Assembly (NCBI GenBank): GCA_036504815.1
Contig: DASXUN010000001.1
Coordinates: forward strand, 31,218-95,217
Direction: 5' to 3'
DNA: 64,000 nucleotides
Source: Gemmatimonadaceae bacterium
Lineage (GTDB): Bacteria > Gemmatimonadota > Gemmatimonadetes > Gemmatimonadales > Gemmatimonadaceae
Of the stretch, positions 41,901 through 50,347 are shown piece after piece (position 1 is the stretch's first letter; every line of letters begins with the position of its first letter). The position numbers and the translations under genes were made by a program. Below the pieces are notes generated by a model, which searched no databases, was not told where the DNA came from, and was given only the letters and a program-made list of their open reading frames with translations.

Positions 41901-42978
41901 CCACAGTGACATCCGGGTGGCGCCCACTGCGGACCTCACACGGTCGCGCGTCGTCGCCGATGAGCGCTTGGGAACCGCCGTGAGCACGCTGGGATGGAGC
42001 ACGCGCGGCCTCGGTGCGCCGTACGTCGCAGCACTCCGGTTTGATGCGCCCACGGACACGCTGTTCGTCGGCGTTCCTCACCGCGCCCCAGTGCTCGCAC
42101 TGTGGAGCAATGGCGATCGCGCGCCGGCCAGGCGCCTCCGGTGGTCGGTTGACGACAGCACGACGGCGCGCGTGGACACCCTGGGCACGATCGTCGCGAA
42201 TCGCGAGGGCCCGGTCACCGTCGCCGTAACGACCGGCGGATGGCGCACGGCGCGTCACACGTTCATTGCCGTCGCGCGGCGCGATCGTGTGGTGCTTCGC
42301 GAGGCGTGGGCGAGCGGCACGAGCCGGTGGCGACTATTCGGCGATCCCCACCCACGCATTGTTGACGACACCTTCGGCCGCGCGCTCTCGAACGAGGGCG
42401 AGGGCACGTACTACAGCGGCGCGTATCTCGGGCAGTTACTTCATGCGCGCCACGGACTGGCCGTCGATGCCATCGTGCGGACACCGGTGACCGAACTGCA
42501 GTGGCAGTCGCTGCTGCTCGGACTGAACGCTGCCAATGACACGATCGCCCTCTCGAAATGGGACCATCGCAGCGGCTATCCGCCGGCTCTCTCGACGACT
42601 ACGGGGCTTGGCTCGTGTATCATGCAGTACCCGAGCGCAGAGGGAGTCAACGGACTTCGCAGTGTGCTGGCAACTCCATTTCCGAATGCGAGTGTCGACT
42701 TCGACGCGCGCCGACTCGCGCACGGCGCACCCTGGCACCTCCGCCTCCAGGTCTTTCCCGACGGCCGCTGCGGAGTGGCACTTGATGGGCGGCCGCTCGC
42801 GATCTCGTCCGAACGCTTCGAGCGCGGCATGCCGATGCTGCTCATGACCTACGGCAGCTCCTGGCGCTCCCGCATGCTGCTCGGACCGGTCACGATCAGC
42901 GAAGGCGTGCCGGGCGACATCGACTGGACGATCCTCGGCGACAACCCCAGACGCACAACGCCCCGCTCACCAAGGTGA
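38917..42978 (+). CDS. BTAD/AAA transcriptional regulator fused to a membrane anchor and beta-propeller
   Basis: A 1353-residue protein. Residues 20-100 are a winged-helix DNA-binding region (LTLRLLGEPCLCGPGEAGSE, LALLTYLAVSP...DFLADLLWGG) as in SARP/AfsR regulators, followed by the BTAD TPR domain (to about 240). The AAA ATPase has Walker [17 protein letters not shown] (about 300) and Walker B IFLDDMHWADDASVD (about 410). A single transmembrane helix lies near 718-735 (LLAAGIFGSGALLIGAW). C-terminal PD40/TolB-like propeller blades (SWSPDGRFVAM about 842, WSPDGSRLAF about 891) and a jellyroll-like domain follow. Start ATG 38917. Probably a one-component sensor-regulator with an outside propeller. 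Confidence 0.85.
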   Translation: MTRPTPPESASRPLRDGSLTLRLLGEPCLCGPGEAGSERRVLGVGKPLALLTYLAVSPQHEATRDFLADLLWGGDSVSDPAHSLRNALVSLKNVVGHDVVEASASRCRLRRAFPSDLDALEAAIRDGRLAEVTERYTGEFFAGFAAPGCQQFELWCESVRHRLRTDVANAADVLARRLLDAGRARDAVQLARRIAEIEPFGQRARRILLESLIAAGDDLGALTEAAVIEQWLRMEDFDAEPATKALLAQARRGRSTGRRSSGETRSPLTPDLVGREAEFADIVAAWDRARSRGPVFVAVAAGAGVGKSRLLADAANRLRAERGRVVEVRALPGERDLPFVLLAALVATLAPLVEASSISKSAARVLASLDPSLADRYGVTPDAGAGDQLLRRAFALRELLEAIAERKSTAIFLDDMHWADDASVDAILAALTRLPDARVLIVTASRPGVRHPLPPERTGTIALHPLSTDQLGQLVASIRPLPNTRWATEVSRCLQAASGGVPLFAILALRSAEDAGLLVAGETEWECPDPAALVGHLTQGTVLSQSLRDISPRAARILALLALAGRSVPVSFLRAPAAESPTDPHGNALSDLERRALIIRHGDACSISHDLVTDAALAALSDADRVRWSRALGAAMLATDEPPWVERGARLLADVEPAEDLARRLTPVLRTLRVASGVSMSRLIASWLGQSAHHQATAAAVARRLPVTVRLRPFRRRLLAAGIFGSGALLIGAWRAANPAPQPDAELRVFVPGPGTERRVVEVPLHRDGWNASAPLPVTIRSEENGVTGEARLREGSLISLAVHSGLRVQVFSDSGGSDVVRVDADGRRTRLTSAVGDDVPSSWSPDGRFVAMTSSRWSPARHHHLAILDLASGQVRPIGSGRGFEMTVRWSPDGSRLAFVRKYLDERLPELCTVDVDGRDEHCRPGQFTDGVLVLGWLDDAHLLVNRSQSDDKSVVASLAVDGPGSEQVIATSAWAPTLSPNGRWIAWQMAASGHSDIRVAPTADLTRSRVVADERLGTAVSTLGWSTRGLGAPYVAALRFDAPTDTLFVGVPHRAPVLALWSNGDRAPARRLRWSVDDSTTARVDTLGTIVANREGPVTVAVTTGGWRTARHTFIAVARRDRVVLREAWASGTSRWRLFGDPHPRIVDDTFGRALSNEGEGTYYSGAYLGQLLHARHGLAVDAIVRTPVTELQWQSLLLGLNAANDTIALSKWDHRSGYPPALSTTTGLGSCIMQYPSAEGVNGLRSVLATPFPNASVDFDARRLAHGAPWHLRLQVFPDGRCGVALDGRPLAISSERFERGMPMLLMTYGSSWRSRMLLGPVTISEGVPGDIDWTILGDNPRRTTPRSPR

Positions 42979-42986
42979 ACGGGGCG
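42959..42986 (+). terminator. Stem-loop containing the stop codon of the BTAD regulator
   Basis: cgccccgctcacc / ggtgaacggggcg with one mismatch and loop aa. The TGA at 42976-42978 lies within the right arm, so translating ribosomes would open the hairpin. No T-run follows. The 278-bp gap to the next gene shows no further gene or clear site. Confidence 0.6.
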
Positions 42987-43256
42987 CTGCACCAAGAGTC
43001 GGAACGAAGCGGGGTTTTTGAAGCCCTGTCGAATGTTGAGCCCCTCACCCGGCCTTCCGACTTCCCCCAGTGAGGGCATGTCGTCAGCTGAGATGTCGGA
43101 AGCCACTCGGAGGACTTGTTGGCTCAAAAAAGGAGTCCGCTTCGCCCCTTCGCGATCAACAATAGCATCGGGGATCGGGGCGGGAAAGGGAGCGGACGCA
43201 GCCACCGACCTTCGCTGACTTTCGCGCAGCGCCATCGTCCGCTTACCTTCCAGCAC

Positions 43257-43412
43257 ATGCCCTACATCGTCTCCGGCCTCGCCCTGATCGTCGTCTGGGG
43301 ATTCGCCACGGTCTTCTACCACGCGCCGGGCTGGATTCACCTGCTGCTCACCGTCGGGCTGTCGCTCTGCGTCTACGGCATCGTCAAGCCGCAGACGACA
43401 GGCAGGAAGTAG
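43257..43412 (+). CDS. Lmo0937-family small membrane protein
   Basis: A 51-residue protein with two transmembrane helices (YIVSGLALIVVWGFATVFYH and GWIHLLLTVGLSLCVYGIVK). The hairpin with an H-x-L-L central pattern matches the lmo0937/DUF5670 type of tiny membrane proteins common in many phyla, whose function is not known. ATG 43257. It stands alone between the BTAD regulator and the convergent GNAT gene. Confidence 0.78.
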   Translation: MPYIVSGLALIVVWGFATVFYHAPGWIHLLLTVGLSLCVYGIVKPQTTGRK

Positions 43413-43434
43413 CGCGGCCCGTCGCGTCGCCGAC

Positions 43435-44397
43435 CTAGATCTCCCAGTTCGACAGCACCACGCCCGTGGCCGGGACCTGCTCCGGGTAGCCGGCGAGCGT
43501 CATGCGCAGGTCGGTCCACCGCACGCGCGCCCCCGTCGCCACCAGCGCCTGATAGGCACCGGTGTACTCACCCTGGGTGCGGATCGCGGCCCGCGCCGTC
43601 CCGCAGTCGCGCGCGTAGCCGCTCACCGCGGCCAGCAGGGCGGGCAGCTGCTGCACGTCGCGCACCGCGAGCTTTAGCACCCGCACCTCATCGCGCGGGC
43701 GGCCCTCGACGAGCGCCGCCTCGTGGCACAGCGCAAAGCCCTCCACGCCGTCACGCCCTTTGAGGAGCACGGTGTCGCCGATGCCGAGCGCGCGCGTCAG
43801 CTGGATCTCGCGCGAGAAGTCGACGCCGGGCTGCAGCGACTGCACGAGCCTCGCACAACTCGCGAGCGCCCGCTCGGCGTCGGCCGCGCCCAGGCGCGAC
43901 AGCAGCGTGCAGCGGCCGGGGCGCGCCTCGAAGGAGAACGTCACCGTGAGGTGCGCCGGGATGAAGCCGAGGCGCGAGTAGAAGCCGATGTTGTCCATCG
44001 TGCGCGGCATCGTCTCGAGCCCGATGACCGCACAGCCGCGCGCCCGCAGGAAGTCGATGCCGCACGACACGACCGTCTTGCCGAGCCCCGTCCCCTGCCA
44101 CTCGGGACGCACGGCCAGCGGCCCCATCCACCCCTCGGTTCCCGACTGGTGCGCCACGTTGAACGCCACGAGGCGGTCGTCGATGTCGGTCCAGCACATC
44201 GCGCCCTCGCCCGCATCGTCGATCGCGTAGCGCCAGATGGCGGGATTCAGGGGCGGGACGCGCACGCCCGTGAGTCCGTCGCGGCGGTAGCGATCCGAGA
44301 AGGCGTCGGAGAAGAGGTGATTGAGCGCCGGGATGTCGGCGAGCGTCAGCGCGCGCTGGTGCACGCCTCGCGGATGGGGCGCCGCCGCCGCGCTCAC
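43435..44397 (-). CDS. Tandem GNAT-family acetyltransferase
   Basis: A 320-residue protein with two GNAT-like halves. The first has the full acetyl-CoA motif LAVRPEWQGTGLGKTVVSCG (about residues 95-115) and FYSRLGFIPAH. The second (about 190-310, VLLKGRDGVEGFALCHEAAL, AAIRTQGEYTGAYQALVATG) is degenerate. The GTG start at 44397 overlaps the TGA of sbcC (GTGA), so it is the last gene of the nurA-herA-sbcD-sbcC operon. A link of acetylation to end processing is not known; the substrate cannot be given. Confidence 0.82.
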   Translation of the reverse strand: MSAAAAPHPRGVHQRALTLADIPALNHLFSDAFSDRYRRDGLTGVRVPPLNPAIWRYAIDDAGEGAMCWTDIDDRLVAFNVAHQSGTEGWMGPLAVRPEWQGTGLGKTVVSCGIDFLRARGCAVIGLETMPRTMDNIGFYSRLGFIPAHLTVTFSFEARPGRCTLLSRLGAADAERALASCARLVQSLQPGVDFSREIQLTRALGIGDTVLLKGRDGVEGFALCHEAALVEGRPRDEVRVLKLAVRDVQQLPALLAAVSGYARDCGTARAAIRTQGEYTGAYQALVATGARVRWTDLRMTLAGYPEQVPATGVVLSNWEI

Positions 44398-46862
44398 GAC
44401 TCCGCCCCGCCGTCCGCCGCCCCCGCCGTCGCCAGCAGCGCGTCGGCACCCACCGGCAGCTCGGCATCACCGCGCGTGACCCGTGACGCGCCCGACTTCT
44501 CGTCGTTCGCGATCACGAAGACCTGATCGAGGCCGTCGCGCACGTCGTCGATGTGGGTGATGACGATCACCTGGTCGAACCGGTCGCGCAGCGCGCGCAG
44601 CAGGCCGATGACGTTCTGGCGACGCACCTCATCCAGCGACCCGAAGACCTCGTCGAGAATGAGCAGCGAGAAGGGCTGGCCGCTGCGCTCCGCGATCATC
44701 TGCGAGATGGCCAGGCGCAGCACGAGATTGGCGAGGTCTTCCTCACCGCCCGAGATGACGGGGAGCGGGACCCCGTCCTCGAGGATCGAGATGCGGTATT
44801 TCTCGTCGAGGTCGAGCTCGCTGTAGCGCGCGTCGGTCAGCGCGGCGAGGAATCCGCTCGCGAGCTCGGAGATCTCGGGGCGCATCTGGTAGTTGAGATC
44901 GGTTCGCAAGTCGGAGTAGGCGCGATACAGCTCGTCGTGCAGCCGCTTGTCCGCCTCGATCGCCGCCACGCGCTCGCGCCGCTCGTCGAGGTCGCGCTGC
45001 GCCGCGACCACGCGATCGCGGTCCGACGACGCGAGCCGGGCCTCCCCTTCGGCGTTCAGCACGGCCATCGCCGCCGCCTGCACCGCGCCGGTTGCGGCGG
45101 CGTGGGCACTGCCGAGCGCCGCATACTCCTCCTCGGAGTGGGCGATCGTCCCGAGGCGCGCCGCGATCTGCTCGCGCTTGCCGTGCGCCGCGGCCATCGC
45201 GCGCTGCGCCGACTCGAGCTCGCGCCGCAGCGCCGGCTCGCGCTCGACCTGCGTGTTGAGCCGGTTGGCCTGCGTGCTCAGGGCCGCGAGCTGCTCGAAC
45301 TGCTCCTCGAGCGCCAGGTGCCGCTCGCGCACGTAACCCCCCGGGAGCGAGGCGAGTTCGGCCGCCAGCGCCGCGTGCCGCTGTTCCTTCTGCCCGAGTT
45401 CGCGCGCCAGCTGCTCGAGCTGGCCGACGGCCACCTGCGTGCGCGCCAGTTTCCGCTCCAGCGCACTGACTTCCTGCATGGCCTGTCGCCGTTCCTCATC
45501 GAGCGCGGCGATGTCCTCGGGCATGCCCTCGAGCTGCTCGAGCCGCTGGCGGAAGTACAGGCCGTCGGCGCTGACCGCCTCGATCTGCGTCTCGAGGAAG
45601 TCCATCACGCTGTGGTAATGATCGCCGAGCGGCCGGCTGCAGGTGGGACACTGCCCTTCCTCTCCCGCCGACTTGAGCTTGTCCTTCTGCTCACGCAGCT
45701 CCTGATAATGCGCGCGCAGCGCGTTCCGGCGCGTCTCCGCCTCCTGCCGGTCGCGCACCCACTCGGTGCGACGCAGCTCAAGACGCCCCTGCAGCTCCTC
45801 CAGCCGGTGGCGCTTCTGCTCCATCTCATCGGTGAGCTGTTCCTCGACTGCCGGCGCCGTCTCGAGGCGCGAGCGCCCTTCCCGCAAGTGCTGCAATTCG
45901 GTGGCGAGCTCGTGCGCCGCCTCCTGCAGCGCCTGCCGGCGGCCATTCGACACCGCGAGTTCGCGCTGGCGCGTGAGCTCCTCGCCGACCTCATGGAACG
46001 GCGCGAGCGCCTCCGCGAGCGGCACGAGCTGCGCGCGCGCCTCGGCGACGTGCAGCAGCTCCCCCTCCACGCGCTCGACGGTGCGCGCGAGCCCGGTGAG
46101 CTCGGCGTCGACAATGCGGCGCTCCGCGTCGAGGCCCTGCAGCTCCTCGCGGGCGCGCTGCGCCTCCGCCCAGCGCGGCTGGAGCGTGCTGAGCGCCTGC
46201 TGCGCGCGGGCCTGCTCGACCGCCGCGGCGGCCGCGCGCGCCTGCGCATCGCGGAGCCGCGCCTCGGCGTCGGCGAGCTGCCGCGCGAGGACGTCCGGGT
46301 CCGGCATCCCGGCCCGCATGCCGTTGCTTTCGTTGCGCAGGGCCTTGCGTCGCTCGTCGCAGAGGTCCTGCGCCGCCCGGAGCTTCTCGTAACCCAGCAC
46401 GCGCGAGAGGAACTGGGCGCGGGCGGCCGCGGTCAGGGTGGCCATCACCGCGAGCTGCTTCTGCGCGGTGAAATAGGTGTTGTCGAACTCGTCGAGCGAC
46501 ATCCCGAGCTTTCGCCGGATGACGTCGGTGACGGCCGACGCCCCCGTCGCGATGGGACGCTCGCCGCCGTCCACGTACAGGTCGGCGGTGGTCAGTGCGC
46601 GGACGAGGCGGAACCGATGTCCGCCAAGTTCGAAGTCGAGCTCGATGCGCACGGGCGAGCGCGCGCTGGCCCGGGCGAACCGGATGGAGTCCACGGTCCC
46701 GCGCGTGGCGTCGCCGCCGTAGAGCGCCCACTTGATCGCCTCGAGGATCGTCGTCTTGCCGCACCCGTTCGGCCCGATGATGCCGGTCAGCCCGCTGTCG
46801 AACTGCAGCGTGCTGTCCGCGTGCTGGCGGAAGTTCACGAGGCGAAGGCGCGAGAGCCTCAC
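44394..46862 (-). CDS. sbcC: SbcC/Rad50-type ATPase
   Basis: SMC-like ATPase of 822 aa, the Rad50 partner of the SbcD nuclease. N-terminal Walker A is GIIGPNGCGKTTILEAIKWA (residues 28-47). Long coiled coils of about 200 residues each surround a zinc-hook CPTCSRPLGDHYH (about residue 405). The C-terminal lobe has the signature ISGGEEDLANLVLRLAISQM and Walker B LLILDEVFGSLDEVRRQN. The length and hook are closer to archaeal Rad50 (about 850-900) than to E. coli SbcC (1048). GTG start 46862 overlaps the sbcD stop. It would use ATP to open DNA ends for the nuclease. Confidence 0.92.
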   Translation of the reverse strand: MRLSRLRLVNFRQHADSTLQFDSGLTGIIGPNGCGKTTILEAIKWALYGGDATRGTVDSIRFARASARSPVRIELDFELGGHRFRLVRALTTADLYVDGGERPIATGASAVTDVIRRKLGMSLDEFDNTYFTAQKQLAVMATLTAAARAQFLSRVLGYEKLRAAQDLCDERRKALRNESNGMRAGMPDPDVLARQLADAEARLRDAQARAAAAAVEQARAQQALSTLQPRWAEAQRAREELQGLDAERRIVDAELTGLARTVERVEGELLHVAEARAQLVPLAEALAPFHEVGEELTRQRELAVSNGRRQALQEAAHELATELQHLREGRSRLETAPAVEEQLTDEMEQKRHRLEELQGRLELRRTEWVRDRQEAETRRNALRAHYQELREQKDKLKSAGEEGQCPTCSRPLGDHYHSVMDFLETQIEAVSADGLYFRQRLEQLEGMPEDIAALDEERRQAMQEVSALERKLARTQVAVGQLEQLARELGQKEQRHAALAAELASLPGGYVRERHLALEEQFEQLAALSTQANRLNTQVEREPALRRELESAQRAMAAAHGKREQIAARLGTIAHSEEEYAALGSAHAAATGAVQAAAMAVLNAEGEARLASSDRDRVVAAQRDLDERRERVAAIEADKRLHDELYRAYSDLRTDLNYQMRPEISELASGFLAALTDARYSELDLDEKYRISILEDGVPLPVISGGEEDLANLVLRLAISQMIAERSGQPFSLLILDEVFGSLDEVRRQNVIGLLRALRDRFDQVIVITHIDDVRDGLDQVFVIANDEKSGASRVTRGDAELPVGADALLATAGAADGGAES

Positions 46863-48061
46863 GTCTGCTCCGTCTCGTCGACGCCGCGCACGGCCATGTC
46901 CTGCTCGGCGTCGCGCAGGTAATGCTCGCCCAGTTCCACCAGGCGGTCGCGGTCGATGTCGCTCGTCAGCACGCGGCTGCGCAGCGCCTCCCGCAGCGTG
47001 TCCGCGAGCGACGGCCGCCGGCCCGGCGCGCCGCTCTCCGCGACCGCGGTGCGCACCACGTTGGGACGGCGCGTGTCGAGGACGAAGTGCAGCGCGCGCC
47101 GCTGGAATTCGCGCAGGCGCTGATGGTCGAGCTCGCGCACAACGTGCCGCGGCACGTCGCGCACGACCAGGCGCACGACCTTGCCGTCGATCCCGCCGTC
47201 CGGGCACTTCTCGACGGCAGCGGCGATCGCCGCGTCCAGGTCGGCCGCCGACATGCCGCGGCCGCTGACTGCTGGCAGATCGATGATCTTCCGCGTGACG
47301 GGCAGCGCATGAAACGTCTGCTTCCCGGTCGCGAGGTCGCGCTCGATCAGCCCCTTGCCGGGAAGCTTCGCCGCCTTCTCCTCGGCGTACTCGCCCCAGC
47401 TGTTCGTGCTGGTGTAGTCAATCGAGCCGCAGTAGTACGCGTTGGGCCCGACCTTGCGGTACACGTGGTAGTGACCGAGGGCGACATAGTCCCACCGCTC
47501 GTGCGAGACCGCCGACGCGGGAATCGGCATCGAGGCGCGTTCGTCCTCGCGGGCCCCTTCGGGCAGCGCCCCTTCCACCTCACCGTGCAGCAGCAGGATG
47601 TTGTGCTTGTAGTCGAGGTCGGGCGACAGGTCGACGCTTCCCGGCGGCAGGTCGGGAACGGCGAGGATGGCGAGGTCGTGCTCGGGAAAGGTCAGCCGGC
47701 GCGGCGTCACGTCCACGATGTGGAAGTTCAGCTGCTCGAAGAGGCGGAGAATGCACGTCGTCTCGCTCGAGCGCGGCATGTCGTGGTTGCCGGCGACGAT
47801 GACCACGATGGCGTTCGGCAGGGCCGTGCGCAGCCGCAGGAACTGCGCGAAGGCGTGCAGGATGGCCGGGTTGGTCGGCCGCACCGTGTGAAAGACGTCC
47901 CCGCCGATGAGCACCAGTTCGGGCGCCAGCGCGATGACCTTGTCCATCGCGCGCGTGAACGATGCCGCCACGTCCGCCTCGCGCTGGTTCTTGCCCGCGG
48001 GCGTGACGCGCTGGAACTGCCGGAAGCCGAGGTGGAGATCGGAGAGGTGGACGAGTCGCAC
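46859..48061 (-). CDS. sbcD: SbcD/Mre11-type nuclease
   Basis: A 400-residue metallophosphoesterase. The motifs are HLSDLHLGFRQF (residues 5-16), GGDVFHTVRP (about 55), AGNHDMPRS (about 90), LLHGEVEGA (about 165) and ALGHYHVYRK (about 200), with the full set of metal ligands. The C-terminal 120 residues form the cap and Rad50-binding helices. Mre11/SbcD cuts hairpins and DNA ends together with Rad50/SbcC. The GTG start 48061 is inferred from homology (VRLVHLSDLHLG); upstream frame is open into a 10-bp repeat. It lies between herA and sbcC. Confidence 0.9.
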   Translation of the reverse strand: MRLVHLSDLHLGFRQFQRVTPAGKNQREADVAASFTRAMDKVIALAPELVLIGGDVFHTVRPTNPAILHAFAQFLRLRTALPNAIVVIVAGNHDMPRSSETTCILRLFEQLNFHIVDVTPRRLTFPEHDLAILAVPDLPPGSVDLSPDLDYKHNILLLHGEVEGALPEGAREDERASMPIPASAVSHERWDYVALGHYHVYRKVGPNAYYCGSIDYTSTNSWGEYAEEKAAKLPGKGLIERDLATGKQTFHALPVTRKIIDLPAVSGRGMSAADLDAAIAAAVEKCPDGGIDGKVVRLVVRDVPRHVVRELDHQRLREFQRRALHFVLDTRRPNVVRTAVAESGAPGRRPSLADTLREALRSRVLTSDIDRDRLVELGEHYLRDAEQDMAVRGVDETEQT

Positions 48062-48100
48062 GGGGCGCGGACGTGGGTCAGGAAAATGTAGTGGGTGGGA

Positions 48101-48279
48101 CGGAGGGCGACAGAGCACGACGGCGTACCGCCGAGAACGACGGAATACCACAGAGTACGACAGAGTGCCACAGAATACGACGGAGTACATACGGAGCACG
48201 GCAGGAAGGCACCGGATCACCCGAGCCATCCGCTGTCGTGGTCCGTGGCACACCGTCGGATTCCGTCGTACTCCGCCGG
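48101..48279. repeat. 10-bp tandem array with inverted right arm (family H), between herA and sbcD
   Basis: About ten degenerate 10-bp units from 48101 (cggagggcga, cagagcacga, cggcgtaccg, ccgagaacga, cggaatacca, cagagtacga, cagagtgcca, cagaatacga, cggagtacat), and five further units in inverse orientation at 48231-48279 (ending at the herA stop codon). A transcript would fold on itself inside the operon. Confidence 0.88.
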
Positions 48280-50226
48280 TCAGGACCCGTACGGATCCCG
48301 GCTCTCCGACCCGGCCAGCGGCAGCGCGGCGGCGGGCGGCGACGGGCGTTCGGCCGTCACCCGCCCCCGGAATTGCGCCCGGAAGTAGGCCTTCACGTCC
48401 TCCGGCCGCGCCTGCAGGGTGCGGTTCCGCGCCCGCAGCACGTCGTCCTCGGCGGCCGCCACGATCGCCTGCTTCACCCACTCGATGGTGATCGAGGGAT
48501 CGAGACCGCGCAGGGTGCGCGTGACCGCCACCTCGAGCGACGGCTCGGGCTCCGCGGGGAAACGCTCCACGCCGTCGCGCCCACCCATCACCGCGGGCCG
48601 CGGGAACCGCACGAAGACCGGTTGCGCGAAGTGCGGATGCCGCACCATCAGCTGGCCCTTGTCGAGCGTCGAGAGCTTGATGCGCGTCGCCGGGGCGAGC
48701 GTCGCGTATCCCGGCGTCGCCAGCTCGTCCATGTCCATGCGCCCGAACAGCGCGGTGCCGCAATTCCCCACCACGCGCCGGTGCACCTGCGACCGGAACT
48801 GCTGGGCCGCGAACAGCACGAGCCCCAGGTAGCGCCCGCGCTCGGCGATGTCGAGCAGCATCTGCCGCACATACGTGTCGGGTCCGTCCGACGGCGCGTA
48901 CTTGTTGAGTTCGTCCACGAAGACGATCACGTGGTCCACGCCCAGCGTGCGACGCTCGAGCTGCTCGCGCAGTTGCGAGACGACCCGCGCGAAGATCAGG
49001 TCCTGCGCATCCTCCTCCGCCGCGGCCACGTCGATGACGTAGACCGCGCGGTCGCGGAAGGCGCCGAACGGCAGGTCGTTGGCGGTGCCGTCGTCGGTGA
49101 CGAGCCCGCGGCAGCGCGTGGAGATGTTCGTGAGCCGGTTGCGCACCTTGCGGATGGTCGCCACGTGATGGGTGCGCCAGGTCTCGGCGTCATGCGACTC
49201 CATGCCGCGCAGGACGTCGCGGAACCACTGCTCGAGGTCCGAGAACGACCGCACCGTGTGCGCCCGCGGGAGCATGGCGTCAGTGAACTCCTGGTTGACC
49301 ACGCGCTCCCGGATGAAGTCGATGAGCGCGTCCGCCTTGGCATCCACGTCGTCCTTGTTGAGGAGCACCTCGGCGTACTGCAGGACTTCGCGCAGGCCCC
49401 ACGACAGCGGATGCACGTTGTGCGCCAGCGCCGGGTGGGACCGCAGCGTCGCGAGCGCGTGGCCGCGCGCCGTCCACGGCGCGTAGTACTCGACATCCTT
49501 GAACGGTTCCGCGGGGACGCCGGCGGCCTCGTACAGGGCGCGATCGGCGTCATCGAGCCGGTCGGAGGGCTGGTCGAGAAAACAGAGGTCGGGCCCTTTG
49601 ACATTGAAGCAGACGGCGGCCACGCTCCCCTTCTGCTCGGGGAAGTGCGCGAAGATCGAGCTGAGCAGCCACTCCACGGCGCTCGTCTTCGTCGCCAGGC
49701 CCGACACCCCGGAGATGTTGAGGTGCGCCGCCTCCGGCCCGAGGAGGAAGTCGGCATCGAGGAAGATCGGACTCTGCATTTCCGCCGAGCGATAGACGCC
49801 AATCGGAATCGCGGTCCGCTGCCCGTCGCGCAGGTAGCCGTCCATGCGGAGCGCCACGGCGATGTCGGCGTCGGTCGTGAGATGGACCGTGCCCATGGGC
49901 ACGGGCTGCAGCGGCTCGTCCGGGACGTGTCGCAGCGCATGCGCCGTGTACAGGCGAATCTCGGTGCGGTCCGTCGGGGCGCGCAGGGCGCTCGCCGGAT
50001 CGCCGTCGGCGCCGAGGACGTCGTGCAGCGGCGACTGCAGGTCCGTGTATGAGAATCCCTCCACGACCACGCCGTAGACGCTTACCAGGCGCCCGTCCGT
50101 TGACGGCGGCCCTTCGACGCGCACGATGGTCCCGATCCCCACCGGCGCGTCGAGCGCGGTCCAGAAATGGAACTCGTGCGGCGTGTTGGGACGGCGCTCG
50201 GTGGCGACGACTCGGCCAATCGGCAT
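48280..50226 (-). CDS. herA: HerA-like hexameric DNA translocase
   Basis: A 648-residue ATPase of the HerA/FtsK class. The N-terminus is a HAS-barrel (MPIGRVVATERRPNTPHEFH, GVVVEGFSYTDLQSPLHDVL). The P-loop is unusual: NISGVSGLATKTSAVEWLL (about residues 170-190) with Thr before the Lys. Walker B is DHVIVFVDELNKYAPSDGP (about 440). The C-terminal part includes FAAQQFRSQVHRRVVGNCGT (about 480). HerA partners with the nuclease NurA and with Mre11-Rad50 in archaea to resect DNA ends. Start ATG 50226. It is preceded by the nurA-like gene and followed by sbcD. Confidence 0.85.
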   Translation of the reverse strand: MPIGRVVATERRPNTPHEFHFWTALDAPVGIGTIVRVEGPPSTDGRLVSVYGVVVEGFSYTDLQSPLHDVLGADGDPASALRAPTDRTEIRLYTAHALRHVPDEPLQPVPMGTVHLTTDADIAVALRMDGYLRDGQRTAIPIGVYRSAEMQSPIFLDADFLLGPEAAHLNISGVSGLATKTSAVEWLLSSIFAHFPEQKGSVAAVCFNVKGPDLCFLDQPSDRLDDADRALYEAAGVPAEPFKDVEYYAPWTARGHALATLRSHPALAHNVHPLSWGLREVLQYAEVLLNKDDVDAKADALIDFIRERVVNQEFTDAMLPRAHTVRSFSDLEQWFRDVLRGMESHDAETWRTHHVATIRKVRNRLTNISTRCRGLVTDDGTANDLPFGAFRDRAVYVIDVAAAEEDAQDLIFARVVSQLREQLERRTLGVDHVIVFVDELNKYAPSDGPDTYVRQMLLDIAERGRYLGLVLFAAQQFRSQVHRRVVGNCGTALFGRMDMDELATPGYATLAPATRIKLSTLDKGQLMVRHPHFAQPVFVRFPRPAVMGGRDGVERFPAEPEPSLEVAVTRTLRGLDPSITIEWVKQAIVAAAEDDVLRARNRTLQARPEDVKAYFRAQFRGRVTAERPSPPAAALPLAGSESRDPYGS

Positions 50227-50227
50227 C

Positions 50228-50300
50228 GGGATACGATTCAGGATGTGGATTCCGGATCGCGCATCCGGATTCCGATTTGGGATTGCGATGGGCGATTCCG
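50228..50300. repeat. Family G repeat between nurA and herA
   Basis: Degenerate copy of the family (gatacgattcaggatgtgga, then gattccggatcg, ggattccgatttgg and gattgcgatgggcgattccg). It sits in the leader of herA inside the operon. A short internal palindrome ccggat-cgcgc-atccgg is also present. Confidence 0.75.
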
Positions 50301-50347
50301 GCCCGGAGCGCCGACGGGCGCATCTGAGTGCGCGTGACGGGCGCCAC

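Noticed and set aside
42987..43256. Possible small ORFs between the BTAD regulator and the Lmo0937-type gene
   Set aside because: Frames are short, without ribosome-binding sites or recognisable pattern; I see nothing supportable here.
46859..48763. SbcD extended to 48763
   Set aside because: The extension runs through the 10-bp array and into the antisense of herA; the Mre11 motif begins right after GTG 48061.
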